Assembly (NCBI GenBank): GCA_016292545.1
Contig: JAEDIG010000018.1
Span: 1 to 28,025 of the forward strand
Origin: Bacteroidaceae bacterium
GTDB taxonomy: Bacteria > Bacteroidota > Bacteroidia > Bacteroidales > Bacteroidaceae
Direction: 5' to 3'
DNA length: 28,025 nt
In this document: one piece after another, positions 1 to 7,393 of the stretch
How positions within the stretch are numbered: position 1 is the stretch's first letter
Layout of the letters: each line of letters begins with the position of its first letter
Translations under genes and position numbers: made by a program
The notes under the pieces: generated by a model
What the model saw: only the letters and a program-made list of their open reading frames with translations
Databases searched by the model: none
Told to the model about the DNA's origin: nothing

Positions 1-199
1 ACAGCATCCATGCCACAGCCGGGATGGAAAGCAGCAGGCAGGCCACTGCTGCATATCGGAGAATGATGCGCTTTCTTGCATATTTGGCTCCAGGATTCTC
101 CCCGCGAGCCATGATGCGGTCATATTCCTGGGCACCAGGTTCCAGTTCCTTCAGGAATTGCTGATAGAGTGTGTGCTGATGTGTGTCGTGCTGTTTCAT
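1..199 (-). CDS. Partial membrane protein gene coupled to the sigma factor (N-terminal part only)
   Basis: The first 66 codons are visible and the gene runs off the left edge. Its ATG (199-197) overlaps the TGA of the upstream sigma factor gene as ATGA, so the two are probably translated together. The product begins with a charged, glutamine- and histidine-rich cytoplasmic segment (MKQHDTHQHTLYQQFLKEL), then a basic stretch (KYARKRIILRY) and a hydrophobic run of about 17 residues (AAVACLLLSIPAVAWML) that looks like one membrane segment. I do not recognise the family. A short N-terminal tail followed by a membrane helix next to an ECF sigma factor would fit a membrane-bound regulator of that sigma factor, but no zinc-binding anti-sigma motif is seen in the visible part, so this role is inference. 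Confidence 0.75.
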   Translation of the reverse strand, partial: MKQHDTHQHTLYQQFLKELEPGAQEYDRIMARGENPGAKYARKRIILRYAAVACLLLSIPAVAWML

Positions 200-684
200 T
201 GTCGGAATTTTTTTTTGAGTTTTGCTCTTGCCATTGACAGGATGCTTTTGACAGATGCCTTTGACATGCCGGTTTCGTCTACTATCTCATCGGTACTTTT
301 ATCTTCCAGATGCTTTTTCCTTACCAGCTTTTCTTCGTGTGGCTTCAGGATGTGCAGGGCCATGTCAATGTTGCGGAGTGCTTCTTCTGTTTGCAGATGT
401 GCATCGGCATTGTAGGATTCTTGTGCCGGGGCATCCGCCTTGATGGCGCTTCCTTCTGTTTTTCGTCGTTTGTACATGTCTACGCAGATGTTCTTGGCCA
501 CCTTCACCGCCAACGGCTCCAACGTGTAGCCGGCATCCAGCCGTTCGCAGTAGGTCCAGAGGCGTATGAGGCCATCTTGTGCCACATCCTCGGCATCTTG
601 TCGGTTGCCGAAGAAATCGAGCCCCACGCGCAACATCAGTTTGCGCAGTTCTGGTGCCAGTTCCTCAAATTCATCTGTTCTCAT
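196..684 (-). CDS. ECF-type RNA polymerase sigma factor (sigma-70 family)
   Basis: A 162-residue protein with the size and layout of an extracytoplasmic-function sigma factor. Region 2 is at about residues 8-75, with the typical DAEDVAQDGLIRLW helix that contacts core polymerase and the -10 element. Region 4, a helix-turn-helix, is at about residues 108-160 (KSTDEIVDETGMSKASVKS, then a basic tail). These proteins direct polymerase to a small set of promoters. The start chosen is the first methionine (MRTDEF). The next gene overlaps its stop as ATGA and encodes a membrane protein that may regulate it. Which genes it controls cannot be read from this window. Confidence 0.9.
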   Translation of the reverse strand: MRTDEFEELAPELRKLMLRVGLDFFGNRQDAEDVAQDGLIRLWTYCERLDAGYTLEPLAVKVAKNICVDMYKRRKTEGSAIKADAPAQESYNADAHLQTEEALRNIDMALHILKPHEEKLVRKKHLEDKSTDEIVDETGMSKASVKSILSMARAKLKKKFRQ

Positions 685-738
685 ACTACCCTACACACTG
701 CATTTTGGGCGTAAAGTTAAGTAGAAATCTTCAACACA

Positions 739-788
739 TTGGAAAAACGGACAAAAATGTTGTCCTAGATGTTGGAAAAACGGACAAA
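739..788 (+). repeat. Two direct repeats, 33-bp period, ahead of a broken ATPase gene
   Basis: The 17-base unit TTGGAAAAACGGACAAA occurs exactly at 739-755 and 772-788, a spacing of 33 bp. The second copy ends 3 bases before the ATG of the ATPase remnant at 792. Between them GGACAA (749-754) and TTGTCC (760-765) can form a small hairpin. In the frame of the remnant each unit would encode GKTDK, but no start codon lies upstream that would clearly make this coding. Function unknown; see the finding on leader repeats. Confidence 0.8.
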
Positions 789-791
789 CAG

Positions 792-950
792 ATGATAAAG
801 CGAAAGATAACCAGCAGGTTGGTAGAATTTTACCGCAATGACAGTAAGGCTTTGCTCCTTACGGGGGCAAGACAGACGGGCAAGTCTTTTTCGGCTCGTC
901 ATTTCGGCAGGTTGTATTTCAAGCATTTTGTAGAGCCTGTTTTTCTTTAA
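792..950 (+). pseudogene. AAA ATPase (AAA_14/DUF4143 type), N-terminal remnant
   Basis: The first 52 codons of an AAA_14/DUF4143-type ATPase survive. They contain the Walker A loop as LLLTGARQTGKS at about residues 25-36, then KHFVE, where family members usually continue for roughly 350 more residues. Instead the frame ends in a TAA soon after. Nothing recognisable as the Walker B region or the C-terminal DUF4143 domain follows in 950-1200, so the rest of the gene has been deleted. A second remnant lies at 9284-9749 and an intact relative at 25466. It could still yield a short peptide, but not an active enzyme. Confidence 0.7.
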
Positions 951-1208
951 AAAGCCTATTGCCTCCAATCATAATAAAAAATATATATATGCCTAATTGT
1001 GGGCAGATAACTATGTTTACCCTTACTTGTATTCCTCTTAATGTGGATGATATAAGCATTTGTAGATGATTTCCACGCGAGGCCGAAAAATGTGCTCGCT
1101 TGTTTTCCAGTGGCGAATCTTAGCAGGTGCGTCAGCGTTGGGCTTGGGGACGGAGGGCCGAGCTTAGGGCCAGAAGAGGCATTGTGCCGTATGTGCTGGA
1201 ATGCAAAA
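951..1208. other. Intergenic stretch with no recognisable gene
   Basis: About 260 bases between the ATPase remnant and the ferredoxin terminator. The open frames here, on both strands, give low-complexity products without family-like motifs. The left part (955-1070) is AT-rich and the right part GC-rich, which would fit leftover sequence after a deletion. No RNA gene or repeat is seen. Confidence 0.5.
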
Positions 1209-1249
1209 GAGAGGCTTCTCGCCCTCGGATGGGGATGGAGAAGCCTCTT
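1209..1249 (-). terminator. Rho-independent terminator of the ferredoxin gene
   Basis: GAGGCTTCTC (1211-1220) pairs with GAGAAGCCTC (1238-1247) to give a perfect 10-bp stem, extended by A-T and G-T pairs. On the minus strand it is followed by TCTTTT. It lies about 30 bases after the ferredoxin stop codon. Confidence 0.75.
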
Positions 1250-1280
1250 GTTTGTCTGTGACTGGCAATCCGCCTTGGGA

Positions 1281-1445
1281 TTACAGAGAGATGGCGCCGC
1301 TGGGGCAAGCGTCGGCACATGTGCCGCACTCTGTGCACTGATCGGGGTCGATAGAATACTTTTCGCCTTCGGAGATAGCTCCAACAGGACACTCATCAAT
1401 ACATGTGCCGCAAGCAACACAATCGTCACCAATTACATAAGCCAT
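1281..1445 (-). CDS. 4Fe-4S ferredoxin (two-cluster, bacterial type)
   Basis: A 54-residue protein with two classic CxxCxxCxxxCP motifs: cysteines 9, 12, 15, 19 and 37, 40, 43, 47. Such a protein binds two [4Fe-4S] clusters and carries single electrons in the cytoplasm, for example between pyruvate:ferredoxin oxidoreductase and its partners. Length and spacing match clostridial-type 2[4Fe-4S] ferredoxins. The start (MAYVIGDDC) is the usual one for this family. A TACCTTTG promoter box lies upstream on the minus strand (1497-1504) and a strong terminator downstream, so it is a single-gene unit. Confidence 0.95.
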   Translation of the reverse strand: MAYVIGDDCVACGTCIDECPVGAISEGEKYSIDPDQCTECGTCADACPSGAISL

Positions 1446-1496
1446 AGTTGTACGTTGTTTAATTTATAAATGAATAATTTGTTTCTTAACTATCTG

Positions 1497-1504
1497 CAAA
1501 GGTA
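1497..1504 (-). promoter_or_regulatory. Promoter -7 box of the ferredoxin gene
   Basis: Read on the minus strand this is TACCTTTG, matching the Bacteroidetes TAnnTTTG box, 51 bases before the ferredoxin ATG. No clear TTTG -33 partner is seen. Confidence 0.55.
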
Positions 1505-1626
1505 ATCATTTTTGGTGATACCGCTTGTGTTTTTTTGCCAAAATATGCATTGAAATCATCAAAAAAAGGGATTTGTGCAATAAAACGGGGGCAAAAGCCG
1601 TTATATATAGGATAGAAATGCCCTAT

Positions 1627-2343
1627 ATGAACAAAACGAAGCGACTGTTTGCCTGCATCATGATGATGCTTGTATGTTGTGGTTACCTGATGGCCCAGCC
1701 CAGGAAACTGCAATACAGACCGTATATCGACCAAAGGCGTTTCCATTACGGCTTCCTGTTCGGGCTCAACATACAGGATCTGGAACTCAAGAACAACGGA
1801 TATGTGAATCCGGAGACGGGCGAGCAGTGGTATGCCGACATTGACAACTACAACCCGGGTTTCAGTGTGGGTGTGCTGGGCGAACTGAGGATTACCAGCC
1901 ATCTGTCGCTTCGCCTGTGCCCCACGATGCACTTCGGGCAGAAGCATGTGCTCTTTCATGAACAGGTGTCGCAGCGCGATACCACACAGAACCTCAAGAG
2001 TACCTACATATCCCTCCCCATCGACCTGAAGGTGGCCGCCCCCCGGTACAACAACTTCCGTCCTTATTTTTTGGCCGGTGTGAATCCCATGATAGACCTC
2101 ACTGCCCGCAAGCGTGGGGCGTTGCGCATGAAGCCTATGGACTGTTATCTGGAGGTGGGCATGGGCTGCGATGTGTATCTGCCTTTCTTCAAGTTGATTC
2201 CCGAACTGAAATTCTGTTTCGGTCTGGCGGATATATTGCAGAAGGATCGTAGCGACCTCATCGACACTTCGCTTCGCAAGTTCACCCAAAGCGTGGACGA
2301 GGCCCGCTCGCGCATGATTGTGCTCACCCTCTATTTCGAATAA
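1627..2343 (+). CDS. porT: Type IX secretion system outer-membrane protein PorT
   Basis: A 238-residue protein with a signal peptide (basic MNKTKR, hydrophobic core, cleavage after about MAQ) and then a sequence of amphipathic strands typical of a small outer-membrane beta-barrel. It resembles PorT of Porphyromonas gingivalis: RPYIDQRRFHYGFLFGLN near the mature N-terminus, TYISLPIDLK in the middle and a C-terminal aromatic strand ending in YFE. PorT is required for type IX secretion of proteases and adhesins in Bacteroidetes. An alternative ATG lies three codons upstream at 1618; I chose 1627 because the signal peptide starts there naturally. It stands alone, and porQ lies 14 kb away. Assignment rests on recalled family resemblance. 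Confidence 0.8.
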   Translation: MNKTKRLFACIMMMLVCCGYLMAQPRKLQYRPYIDQRRFHYGFLFGLNIQDLELKNNGYVNPETGEQWYADIDNYNPGFSVGVLGELRITSHLSLRLCPTMHFGQKHVLFHEQVSQRDTTQNLKSTYISLPIDLKVAAPRYNNFRPYFLAGVNPMIDLTARKRGALRMKPMDCYLEVGMGCDVYLPFFKLIPELKFCFGLADILQKDRSDLIDTSLRKFTQSVDEARSRMIVLTLYFE

Positions 2344-2364
2344 GAGCGGGGGAGGAAAGGAAGG

Positions 2365-3216
2365 CTATCTGTCCGCTTCCAACGTGAATTCCAGCGTGCC
2401 CACAAAACGGGCGTTCTTTCCCATCTGGTTGCAGGGAATCTCGTGGCCGAGGCTGTTGGGAATGTATTGCGGATGGGAGAAATAGGTGTGCGTGTGGCCG
2501 CCCAGCACCACGTCTATCCCATGCGTGTGGCGGATAAGGTAGTCATCGCCCTCTTCCCCTTCCAGCCATCCCAAATGGCTCAGGCAGACTACGAAATCAC
2601 ATTGCTCCTCGCCTCTGAGCCTGTCCACAACGGGCTGCAGGGCCGTGACGGGCGTGATATACTTGGTGTTGCCGTAGCAATGTTTGGCCACAAGCCCTTC
2701 CAGGCGCGGAGCCACACCAACCACGCCAATGCGCAGCCCCTCGCGTTCCAATACGGTGTATGGCTTCACCAGTCCTTCGCAGGGCGTGCCCGTGAAGTCG
2801 TAGTTGCAGCACACCCATGGGAAACTGGACATGCGGATGAGGCGGGCCATGTTGTCCAGCCCGAAGTCGAACTCATGGTTGCCGATGGTGCAGGCATCGT
2901 AGCGCATGTGGTTGAGCAACTTCACCTCCACATCGCCATGGAACAGGTTGTAGTAGACCGAACCTTGCGAAAAGTCGCCGCAGTCGAAGAGCAGCATGTC
3001 GGGATGGAGTGTGCGTAGGCTGTCGATGAGCGTGGCCCGTCGCATGAAGCCGCCCTTTCCGGCCATCTGCTTGTCTGAGAAATTGTCCGATACGGGTTCG
3101 ATGCAGGAGTGCGTGTCGTTGGTGTGTGCCACGAAGAGGCGCTTCTCCGATTGTGCCGATGCCATCAGGCAGGCACACCATAATATAATATAGGTATAAA
3201 CTAGTCTTGTCTTCAT
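2365..3216 (-). CDS. Secreted metallophosphatase, 5'-nucleotidase N-terminal (catalytic) domain
   Basis: A 283-residue exported protein (signal peptide about residues 1-21) with the full set of calcineurin-like metallophosphoesterase motifs: HTNDTHS (D34, H36), CGDFSQG (D81), GNHEFD (N113-H114), SHLG (H214) and GGHTHT (H241, H243). These bind two metal ions and hydrolyse phosphate from nucleotides or similar substrates in the periplasm. Classic 5'-nucleotidases also have a C-terminal substrate-binding domain in the same chain. Here that domain is a separate gene just upstream, 23 bases away in the same operon, so the two proteins probably act together. The exact substrate is not known. Confidence 0.9.
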   Translation of the reverse strand: MKTRLVYTYIILWCACLMASAQSEKRLFVAHTNDTHSCIEPVSDNFSDKQMAGKGGFMRRATLIDSLRTLHPDMLLFDCGDFSQGSVYYNLFHGDVEVKLLNHMRYDACTIGNHEFDFGLDNMARLIRMSSFPWVCCNYDFTGTPCEGLVKPYTVLEREGLRIGVVGVAPRLEGLVAKHCYGNTKYITPVTALQPVVDRLRGEEQCDFVVCLSHLGWLEGEEGDDYLIRHTHGIDVVLGGHTHTYFSHPQYIPNSLGHEIPCNQMGKNARFVGTLEFTLEADR

Positions 3217-3239
3217 CTCTGCTTTCGGTGATGGTGTCT

Positions 3240-3989
3240 TTATTCGGTTCCTTTTATTGTGATTCGTCCCTCTATGCGGGAGGTAATCCGGCGGTGTCTG
3301 ACGATGTTCTCCATCAGCACTTCGCGGATGGTGATGCCCGTATCTGAACGTCCCGCAGCTTTTTTGAGAGCATACATCTTGTCGTTTCCTTCGGCCAGAT
3401 AGTCAAGGGTGGCAATGCGGTAGGTGCGTGCCTCGTCGATGGGAGTTCCGCTTATGCTGGCTTCCAGCAGCTTCCCGTCGTGATCTATCGTAATCCTCAC
3501 CTCCGAGCTGACGGCCTCGCCGTATACCGCGGCAATGTTCTTCATCAGCTCCACCACGTCGGCTCCCTTCATGTCGAGCACCACCAGTGTGTTCTCGAAT
3601 GGCGAGATAAGGAAAATGTCGCCGCTCCGCACAATGCCCTTTGGCATGTTGTTGCGCAGTCCGCCCACGTTGGCCAGCCCGAAGTCGGCCTTGGGACCGC
3701 CCTTGCAAGTGCTTCCCTCCACCAGTGCATCGGCCACCCAGTTGCCAAGCAGGCTTTCAGGTCTTTTGGCCGACATGGCCACTTCGCTCATGCCCAGCAT
3801 GGGCATCATCACGCTGTCCACGCGGGATTTGTAGGGGCGTGCAATCTCATAGGCTCCCTTGTCGGGATGGCTGTCCAGTGCGGCAGTCACCTCTATCCGC
3901 TCTGCCGCCACTGCCTTCACGCGATACTGCTGTGCCGCCACAGCTATGGGCAAGAGCGTGAGAAATAGCAGAATATAATATCTTTTCAT
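3240..3989 (-). CDS. 5'-nucleotidase C-terminal domain protein, secreted
   Basis: A 249-residue protein with a signal peptide (MKRYYILLFLTLLPIAVAAQ) and the 5'-nucleotidase C-terminal fold. Family hallmarks are LGNWVADAL, FGLANVGGLRNNMPKG and the PFENTLVVLDMKG segment, which in intact enzymes forms the base-binding site with aromatic residues. It lacks the metal centre, which is encoded by the next gene downstream. The start at 3989 is chosen because it gives the signal peptide and sits 25 bases after a good promoter box; longer upstream starts would have to begin before the promoter. First gene of a two-gene operon. Confidence 0.85.
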   Translation of the reverse strand: MKRYYILLFLTLLPIAVAAQQYRVKAVAAERIEVTAALDSHPDKGAYEIARPYKSRVDSVMMPMLGMSEVAMSAKRPESLLGNWVADALVEGSTCKGGPKADFGLANVGGLRNNMPKGIVRSGDIFLISPFENTLVVLDMKGADVVELMKNIAAVYGEAVSSEVRITIDHDGKLLEASISGTPIDEARTYRIATLDYLAEGNDKMYALKKAAGRSDTGITIREVLMENIVRHRRITSRIEGRITIKGTE

Positions 3990-4013
3990 GCCTTGTTTAT
4001 TGGAAATTCGGGT

Positions 4014-4044
4014 CAAAATTACACTTTTTTCCAAAGAAAACAAA
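4014..4044 (-). promoter_or_regulatory. Promoter of the split 5'-nucleotidase operon
   Basis: Minus-strand TTTG (4044-4041), 19-bp spacer, TAATTTTG (4021-4014): a full match to the Bacteroidetes consensus. It is back to back with the rplS promoter. Confidence 0.7.
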
Positions 4045-4064
4045 ATATTCGGGCCGGAAGTTAT

Positions 4065-4093
4065 TGACTTGTCCCGAAAAGTTCGTACCTTTG
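4065..4093 (+). promoter_or_regulatory. Promoter of rplS
   Basis: TTG at 4065-4067 and TACCTTTG at 4086-4093 with a spacer of about 18 bp. It lies about 95 bases upstream of the rplS ATG, leaving a leader of roughly 85 bases, long enough for a regulatory structure though none is obvious. Confidence 0.65.
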
Positions 4094-4187
4094 CAGCCGC
4101 TTTCCGGTGGGTCGCTGGCAGGAAGAAGAGTTGCCTGTTATGCCCGCACGTGATCGACAAAACAATTTCATAAATCAAAATCAAAAA

Positions 4188-4556
4188 ATGGCTGATTTAA
4201 TTAAAATTGCTGAAGAAGCATTTGCTACTGGCAAGGTACATCCTTCCTTCAAGGCTGGTGACACCATCACCGTAGCTTACAAAATTGTCGAAGGCAACAA
4301 GGAGCGTATACAGCAGTATCGCGGCGTTGTCATCAAAATCGCTGGTCATGGCATCAAGAAGCGCTTCACCGTGCGCAAGATGTCCGGCACTGTGGGCGTG
4401 GAGCGTATCTTCCCCCTCGAAAGCCCCAGCATCGACAGCATCACTGTCAACAAGATTGGTAAGGTTCGTCGCGCTAAGCTCTACTATCTGCGCAACCTCA
4501 CCGGCAAGAAGGCTCGCATCGCTGAAAAGCGTGTGGCTGCCTCTAAGGAGGATTAA
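4188..4556 (+). CDS. rplS: 50S ribosomal protein L19
   Basis: A 122-residue protein with the whole L19 signature: FKAGDTITVAYKIVEGNKER, QQYRGVVI, then KKRFTVRKMS, GVGVERIFPLESPSI-like core, and GKVRRAKLYYLRNLTGKKARI. L19 sits at the interface of the large and small ribosomal subunits. Length is typical. The start MADLIKIAEEAF is the family start; reading frame upstream to 4107 is open but not conserved. It has its own promoter and a strong terminator, so it is transcribed alone here rather than in the rpsP-rimM-trmD operon seen in many bacteria. Confidence 0.97.
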   Translation: MADLIKIAEEAFATGKVHPSFKAGDTITVAYKIVEGNKERIQQYRGVVIKIAGHGIKKRFTVRKMSGTVGVERIFPLESPSIDSITVNKIGKVRRAKLYYLRNLTGKKARIAEKRVAASKED

Positions 4557-4578
4557 GTCCGGAAATCCAAGACACAAC

Positions 4579-4619
4579 ACAGGAGATAGGCTCACACGGG
4601 TTTTATCTCCTGTTTTTTT
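4579..4619 (+). terminator. Rho-independent terminator of rplS
   Basis: ACAGGAGATA (4579-4588) pairs with TATCTCCTGT (4604-4613) in a perfect 10-bp stem followed by seven T residues. It begins 22 bases after the rplS stop. Confidence 0.9.
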
Positions 4620-4623
4620 GTAG

Positions 4624-4694
4624 CTATTCTCCAAGGAAAGGCAGAGTGCCCAATCCTTTCTTCGGCAAAGTCAGAGAATAGTTGCCTTTTTTAT
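4624..4694 (+). other. Nested inverted repeat between rplS and the GH27 gene
   Basis: CTATTCTC (4624-4631) pairs with GAGAATAG (4674-4681), and inside it GAAAGG (4636-4641) pairs with CCTTTC (4655-4660). A T-run follows at about 4686-4691. This may be a second terminator or a small structured RNA; no start or promoter is seen for it. Confidence 0.4.
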
Positions 4695-4745
4695 TATGCC
4701 GTGCGCGTAATAAATATGGAGGATAAGTTTTTTTTCTGCACTTTT

Positions 4746-4776
4746 TTTGCTGGTTCGCGACTTTTGCGTAACTTTG
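4746..4776 (+). promoter_or_regulatory. Promoter of the GH27 gene
   Basis: TTTG (4746-4749), 19-bp spacer, TAACTTTG (4769-4776): a full consensus match, 34 bases before the ATG at 4811. Confidence 0.75.
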
Positions 4777-4810
4777 TCATACAGAACACAAACTTTTAAG
4801 GATTATCATT

Positions 4811-7039
4811 ATGAAGAAACCAATTTTAGCATTGTTGCTTTCTGCAAGTGGCATGCTGGGCCTGCAGGCCCAGACGCTGACTTTCAAGACGGCCAGGTTC
4901 AAGGCCATGGATGACCCCGCGTGTGCCGCTCCCTCGTATGACGACAAGAACTGGCAGACCCTCAAGGTGACCCAGGTGTGGGACGGACAGGGTGTTCCCG
5001 AGAACACACGTTACGGCTGGTACCGGTTCACGATGCGCATCCCCAAGAGCCTTGTTGAAGCATCCGACCTGAAGGAGTGTCTGGAGTTCCATCTGGGACC
5101 CATCGACGATGCCGATGAGGCCTATCTCAATGGCACACTCATTGGAAAGACGGGCAAGATGCCTTCGGATGAGGGCGGCTACCATTCGGCATGGAGTACT
5201 CCCCGTGTCTATCAGGTGAAGCTCGACAGCAAGGCCATCCGCTGGGATGAGGAAAATGTGCTGGCTGTGCGATGCTACAGCGGCAATCATCCCGGTGGCA
5301 TGTTTGTGCCCGAGGGTGTGGTGGTGAAGGTGCCTAGTCGCATCGACGGCACTACGCTATCGTTCAGCCGTAAGCCATCGGCCAAGGAACCCACCTGCAC
5401 CGTGCAGCTGGGAAGCACCCATCAGACGGCGCTTTCGGGACAGCTCACTGTGGAGGTGATTGACCCTGAGACCGAGCAGACACTGAACACCATCACCCGC
5501 AAGGTGTCGGGCGTGAAGGCAGGCAAGCCCGTGTCCGTGGATGTGCCATACGACCTGAGCCGCATGCTCCAGATAAAGGCCTCCTTCAAGGAGAAGAAAA
5601 GCGGGTGCACAGTGGCTTCCATCCATCAGCCCCAGTATATCCTCACTCCCGCTGCTCCTGCCGCTCCGCGTTTCAATACGCCGGCCCTTTATGGAGCCCG
5701 TCCTGGTTCGCCCATTCATTTCCGTTTTGGCGTGAGTGGCGAGCGCCCCATGAAGATAACCTCCTCCAATCTGCCTGCCGGTCTTTCCATCAATCCCGAC
5801 AACGGTGCGCTGAGCGGAAGCATTGCCAAGCCAGGCGGCTACACGTTCACCGTCTGTGCCGAGAATGCCAAGGGCAAGGCTGAGCAGAAATTCACCATCC
5901 GTGTGGGCAGCAAAATTGCACTCACGCCTCCCATGGGATGGAACAGCTGGAACTGCTGGGGACTGAGTGTGACTCAGGACAAGGTCATAAGCAGCGCCAA
6001 GGCACTCATTGAGAAGGGACTGGCCGATTATGGCTATGCCTACATGAACATCGACGACGGATGGGAGGCTCCCCAGCGCAATGCCGATGGCACCATTGCC
6101 GTGAACGAGAAGTTCCCCAGCATGAAGGAACTGGGCGACTGGCTGCACTCCGAGGGACTCAAGTTCGGTATCTATTCCTCTCCCGGCGACCTCACTTGCG
6201 GTGGCTATCTGGGCAGCATCGACCATGAACTGCAGGATGCCGAGAGCTACAACAGCTGGGGCGTGGACTACCTGAAGTACGACTGGTGCGGATATGGCCG
6301 CAAGCATGCCACCGAGCCCGACAACCAGACCGTGGCCAGCTTTGTGCGCCCCTATCTGCTTATGGAGCGTTGCCTGCGCCAGCAGCCGCGCGACATCTTC
6401 TACAGCCTTTGCCAGTATGGCATGGCCGATGTGTGGAAGTGGGGCGAGGCTGTGGATGCCAATTCATGGCGTACCACGGGCGACATCACCGACACATGGA
6501 CCTCCATGTATGACATCGGTTTTGTGCGTCAGGCCGAACTGCAGCCCTATGCAAAGCCCGGCCATTGGAACGACCCCGACATGCTCATCGTGGGCAAGGT
6601 GGGATGGAGCGCCAACCTGCGCGACAGCCGGCTCACACCCGACGAGCAGTACACCCACATCAGCCTCTGGACCCTCCTGGCCAGCAACATGCTCATCGGA
6701 TGCGATCTGGCACAGCTGGACGATTTCACCATCGGTCTGCTCTGCAACAACGAGGTGAATGCCGTCAACCAGGACATCCTGGGCATACAGGCCAAGCGTG
6801 ACATCGAGGATGGCGACATCCAGATATGGACACGCCCGCTCAGCGACGGAAGCCGTGCCGTGGGCATCTTCAATGTGGGCGCAGAGCCCATGCGTGTGGA
6901 CTTTGGCAAGTACCTGAAGCAGCTGGGCCTGGAGGGCCTCTCGTCGGTTCGCGACCTGTGGCGTCAGAAGGACCTTTCCACCACCGACCTGCGCTATTAT
7001 ATCCCCACCCATGGCGTGCGCTATATCAAGGTGAAATAA
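4811..7039 (+). CDS. Secreted multidomain GH27 glycoside hydrolase (alpha-galactosidase type)
   Basis: A 742-residue exported enzyme. Signal peptide about 1-21; a GH2-like sugar-binding jelly roll about 22-175 (WYRFTMRIP, DEAYLNGTLIG); a beta-rich linker; an Ig-like He_PIG domain about 285-370 (LPAGLSINPDNGALSG); then the GH27 barrel from about 373 (PPMGWNSWNCWG). The nucleophile is predicted as D491 in YLKYDWC and the acid/base as D558 in WRTTGDI, with WNDPDML further on. A beta-sandwich closes the protein. GH27 enzymes cleave terminal alpha-galactose (some alpha-N-acetylgalactosamine or beta-arabinopyranose) from plant or host glycans. It has its own promoter and no SusC/SusD partner in the window, so regulation and substrate stay open. 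Confidence 0.92.
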   Translation: MKKPILALLLSASGMLGLQAQTLTFKTARFKAMDDPACAAPSYDDKNWQTLKVTQVWDGQGVPENTRYGWYRFTMRIPKSLVEASDLKECLEFHLGPIDDADEAYLNGTLIGKTGKMPSDEGGYHSAWSTPRVYQVKLDSKAIRWDEENVLAVRCYSGNHPGGMFVPEGVVVKVPSRIDGTTLSFSRKPSAKEPTCTVQLGSTHQTALSGQLTVEVIDPETEQTLNTITRKVSGVKAGKPVSVDVPYDLSRMLQIKASFKEKKSGCTVASIHQPQYILTPAAPAAPRFNTPALYGARPGSPIHFRFGVSGERPMKITSSNLPAGLSINPDNGALSGSIAKPGGYTFTVCAENAKGKAEQKFTIRVGSKIALTPPMGWNSWNCWGLSVTQDKVISSAKALIEKGLADYGYAYMNIDDGWEAPQRNADGTIAVNEKFPSMKELGDWLHSEGLKFGIYSSPGDLTCGGYLGSIDHELQDAESYNSWGVDYLKYDWCGYGRKHATEPDNQTVASFVRPYLLMERCLRQQPRDIFYSLCQYGMADVWKWGEAVDANSWRTTGDITDTWTSMYDIGFVRQAELQPYAKPGHWNDPDMLIVGKVGWSANLRDSRLTPDEQYTHISLWTLLASNMLIGCDLAQLDDFTIGLLCNNEVNAVNQDILGIQAKRDIEDGDIQIWTRPLSDGSRAVGIFNVGAEPMRVDFGKYLKQLGLEGLSSVRDLWRQKDLSTTDLRYYIPTHGVRYIKVK

Positions 7040-7101
7040 TAATTTGCTGCCTGATAGAACGTTTTTATGACCATAAAGTTGCATAGTGTCGTAAAAAGAT
7101 G

Positions 7102-7109
7102 TACCTTTG
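7102..7109 (+). promoter_or_regulatory. Promoter of tRNA-Leu
   Basis: TACCTTTG 20 bases before the tRNA, with TTG at 7079-7081 and a 20-bp spacer. Confidence 0.65.
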
Positions 7110-7128
7110 CACCACTTATCCATGGCAT

Positions 7129-7209
7129 GCGCCTGTGGTGGAATGGTAGACACGCTAGACTTAGGATCTAGTGCCGAGAGGCGTGTAAGTTCGAGTCTTA
7201 TCAGGCGTA
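7129..7209 (+). tRNA. tRNA-Leu (anticodon UAG, codon CUA)
   Basis: Acceptor stem GCGCCTG (7129-7135) pairs with CAGGCGT (7202-7208), with A as discriminator. The anticodon stem CTAGA/TCTAG encloses the loop CTTAGGA, giving anticodon TAG. A long variable arm (about TGCCGAGAGGCGTG) marks it as a class II tRNA, and TTCGAGTC forms the T loop. CCA is not encoded. A TACCTTTG promoter lies just upstream and a hairpin just downstream. Confidence 0.95.
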
Positions 7210-7220
7210 CCGCATCAGCC

Positions 7221-7253
7221 GGCGGATGTTCTTCACCCGGAAGAATGTCTGCC
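7221..7253 (+). terminator. Hairpin after tRNA-Leu, likely terminator
   Basis: GGCGGATGTTCTTC (7221-7234) pairs with GAAGAATGTCTGCC (7240-7253): 14 pairs, three of them G-U. It is followed by a T-rich but interrupted stretch. Confidence 0.5.
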
Positions 7254-7393
7254 AGCTTTGATTTTGTCGCCCCGGATGTTAAAAGAATGTTACAAAACCT
7301 TCTGTTTGCCTCCGAAATTCGATTATATACAGGAATTTTCAGTAACTTTGCCAAAATTTACAAGCATATCCTGGTGCAGGGAAATCGGAGCGT

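Noticed and set aside
579..950. 123-codon frame read as one protein
   Set aside because: The part before 792 is antisense to the sigma factor gene; only the part from 792 shows ATPase sequence.
1092..1469. Plus-strand open frame opposite the ferredoxin
   Set aside because: Shadow frame; the ferredoxin on the other strand has eight perfectly placed cysteines and its own terminator.
4107..4187. N-terminal extension of ribosomal protein L19
   Set aside because: Family members start at MADLIK; the extra 27 codons lie just after the promoter and have no similarity to L19.
5357..6307. Minus-strand open frame of 316 codons within the GH27 gene
   Set aside because: Shadow of the GH27 coding sequence, no motifs, no promoter.
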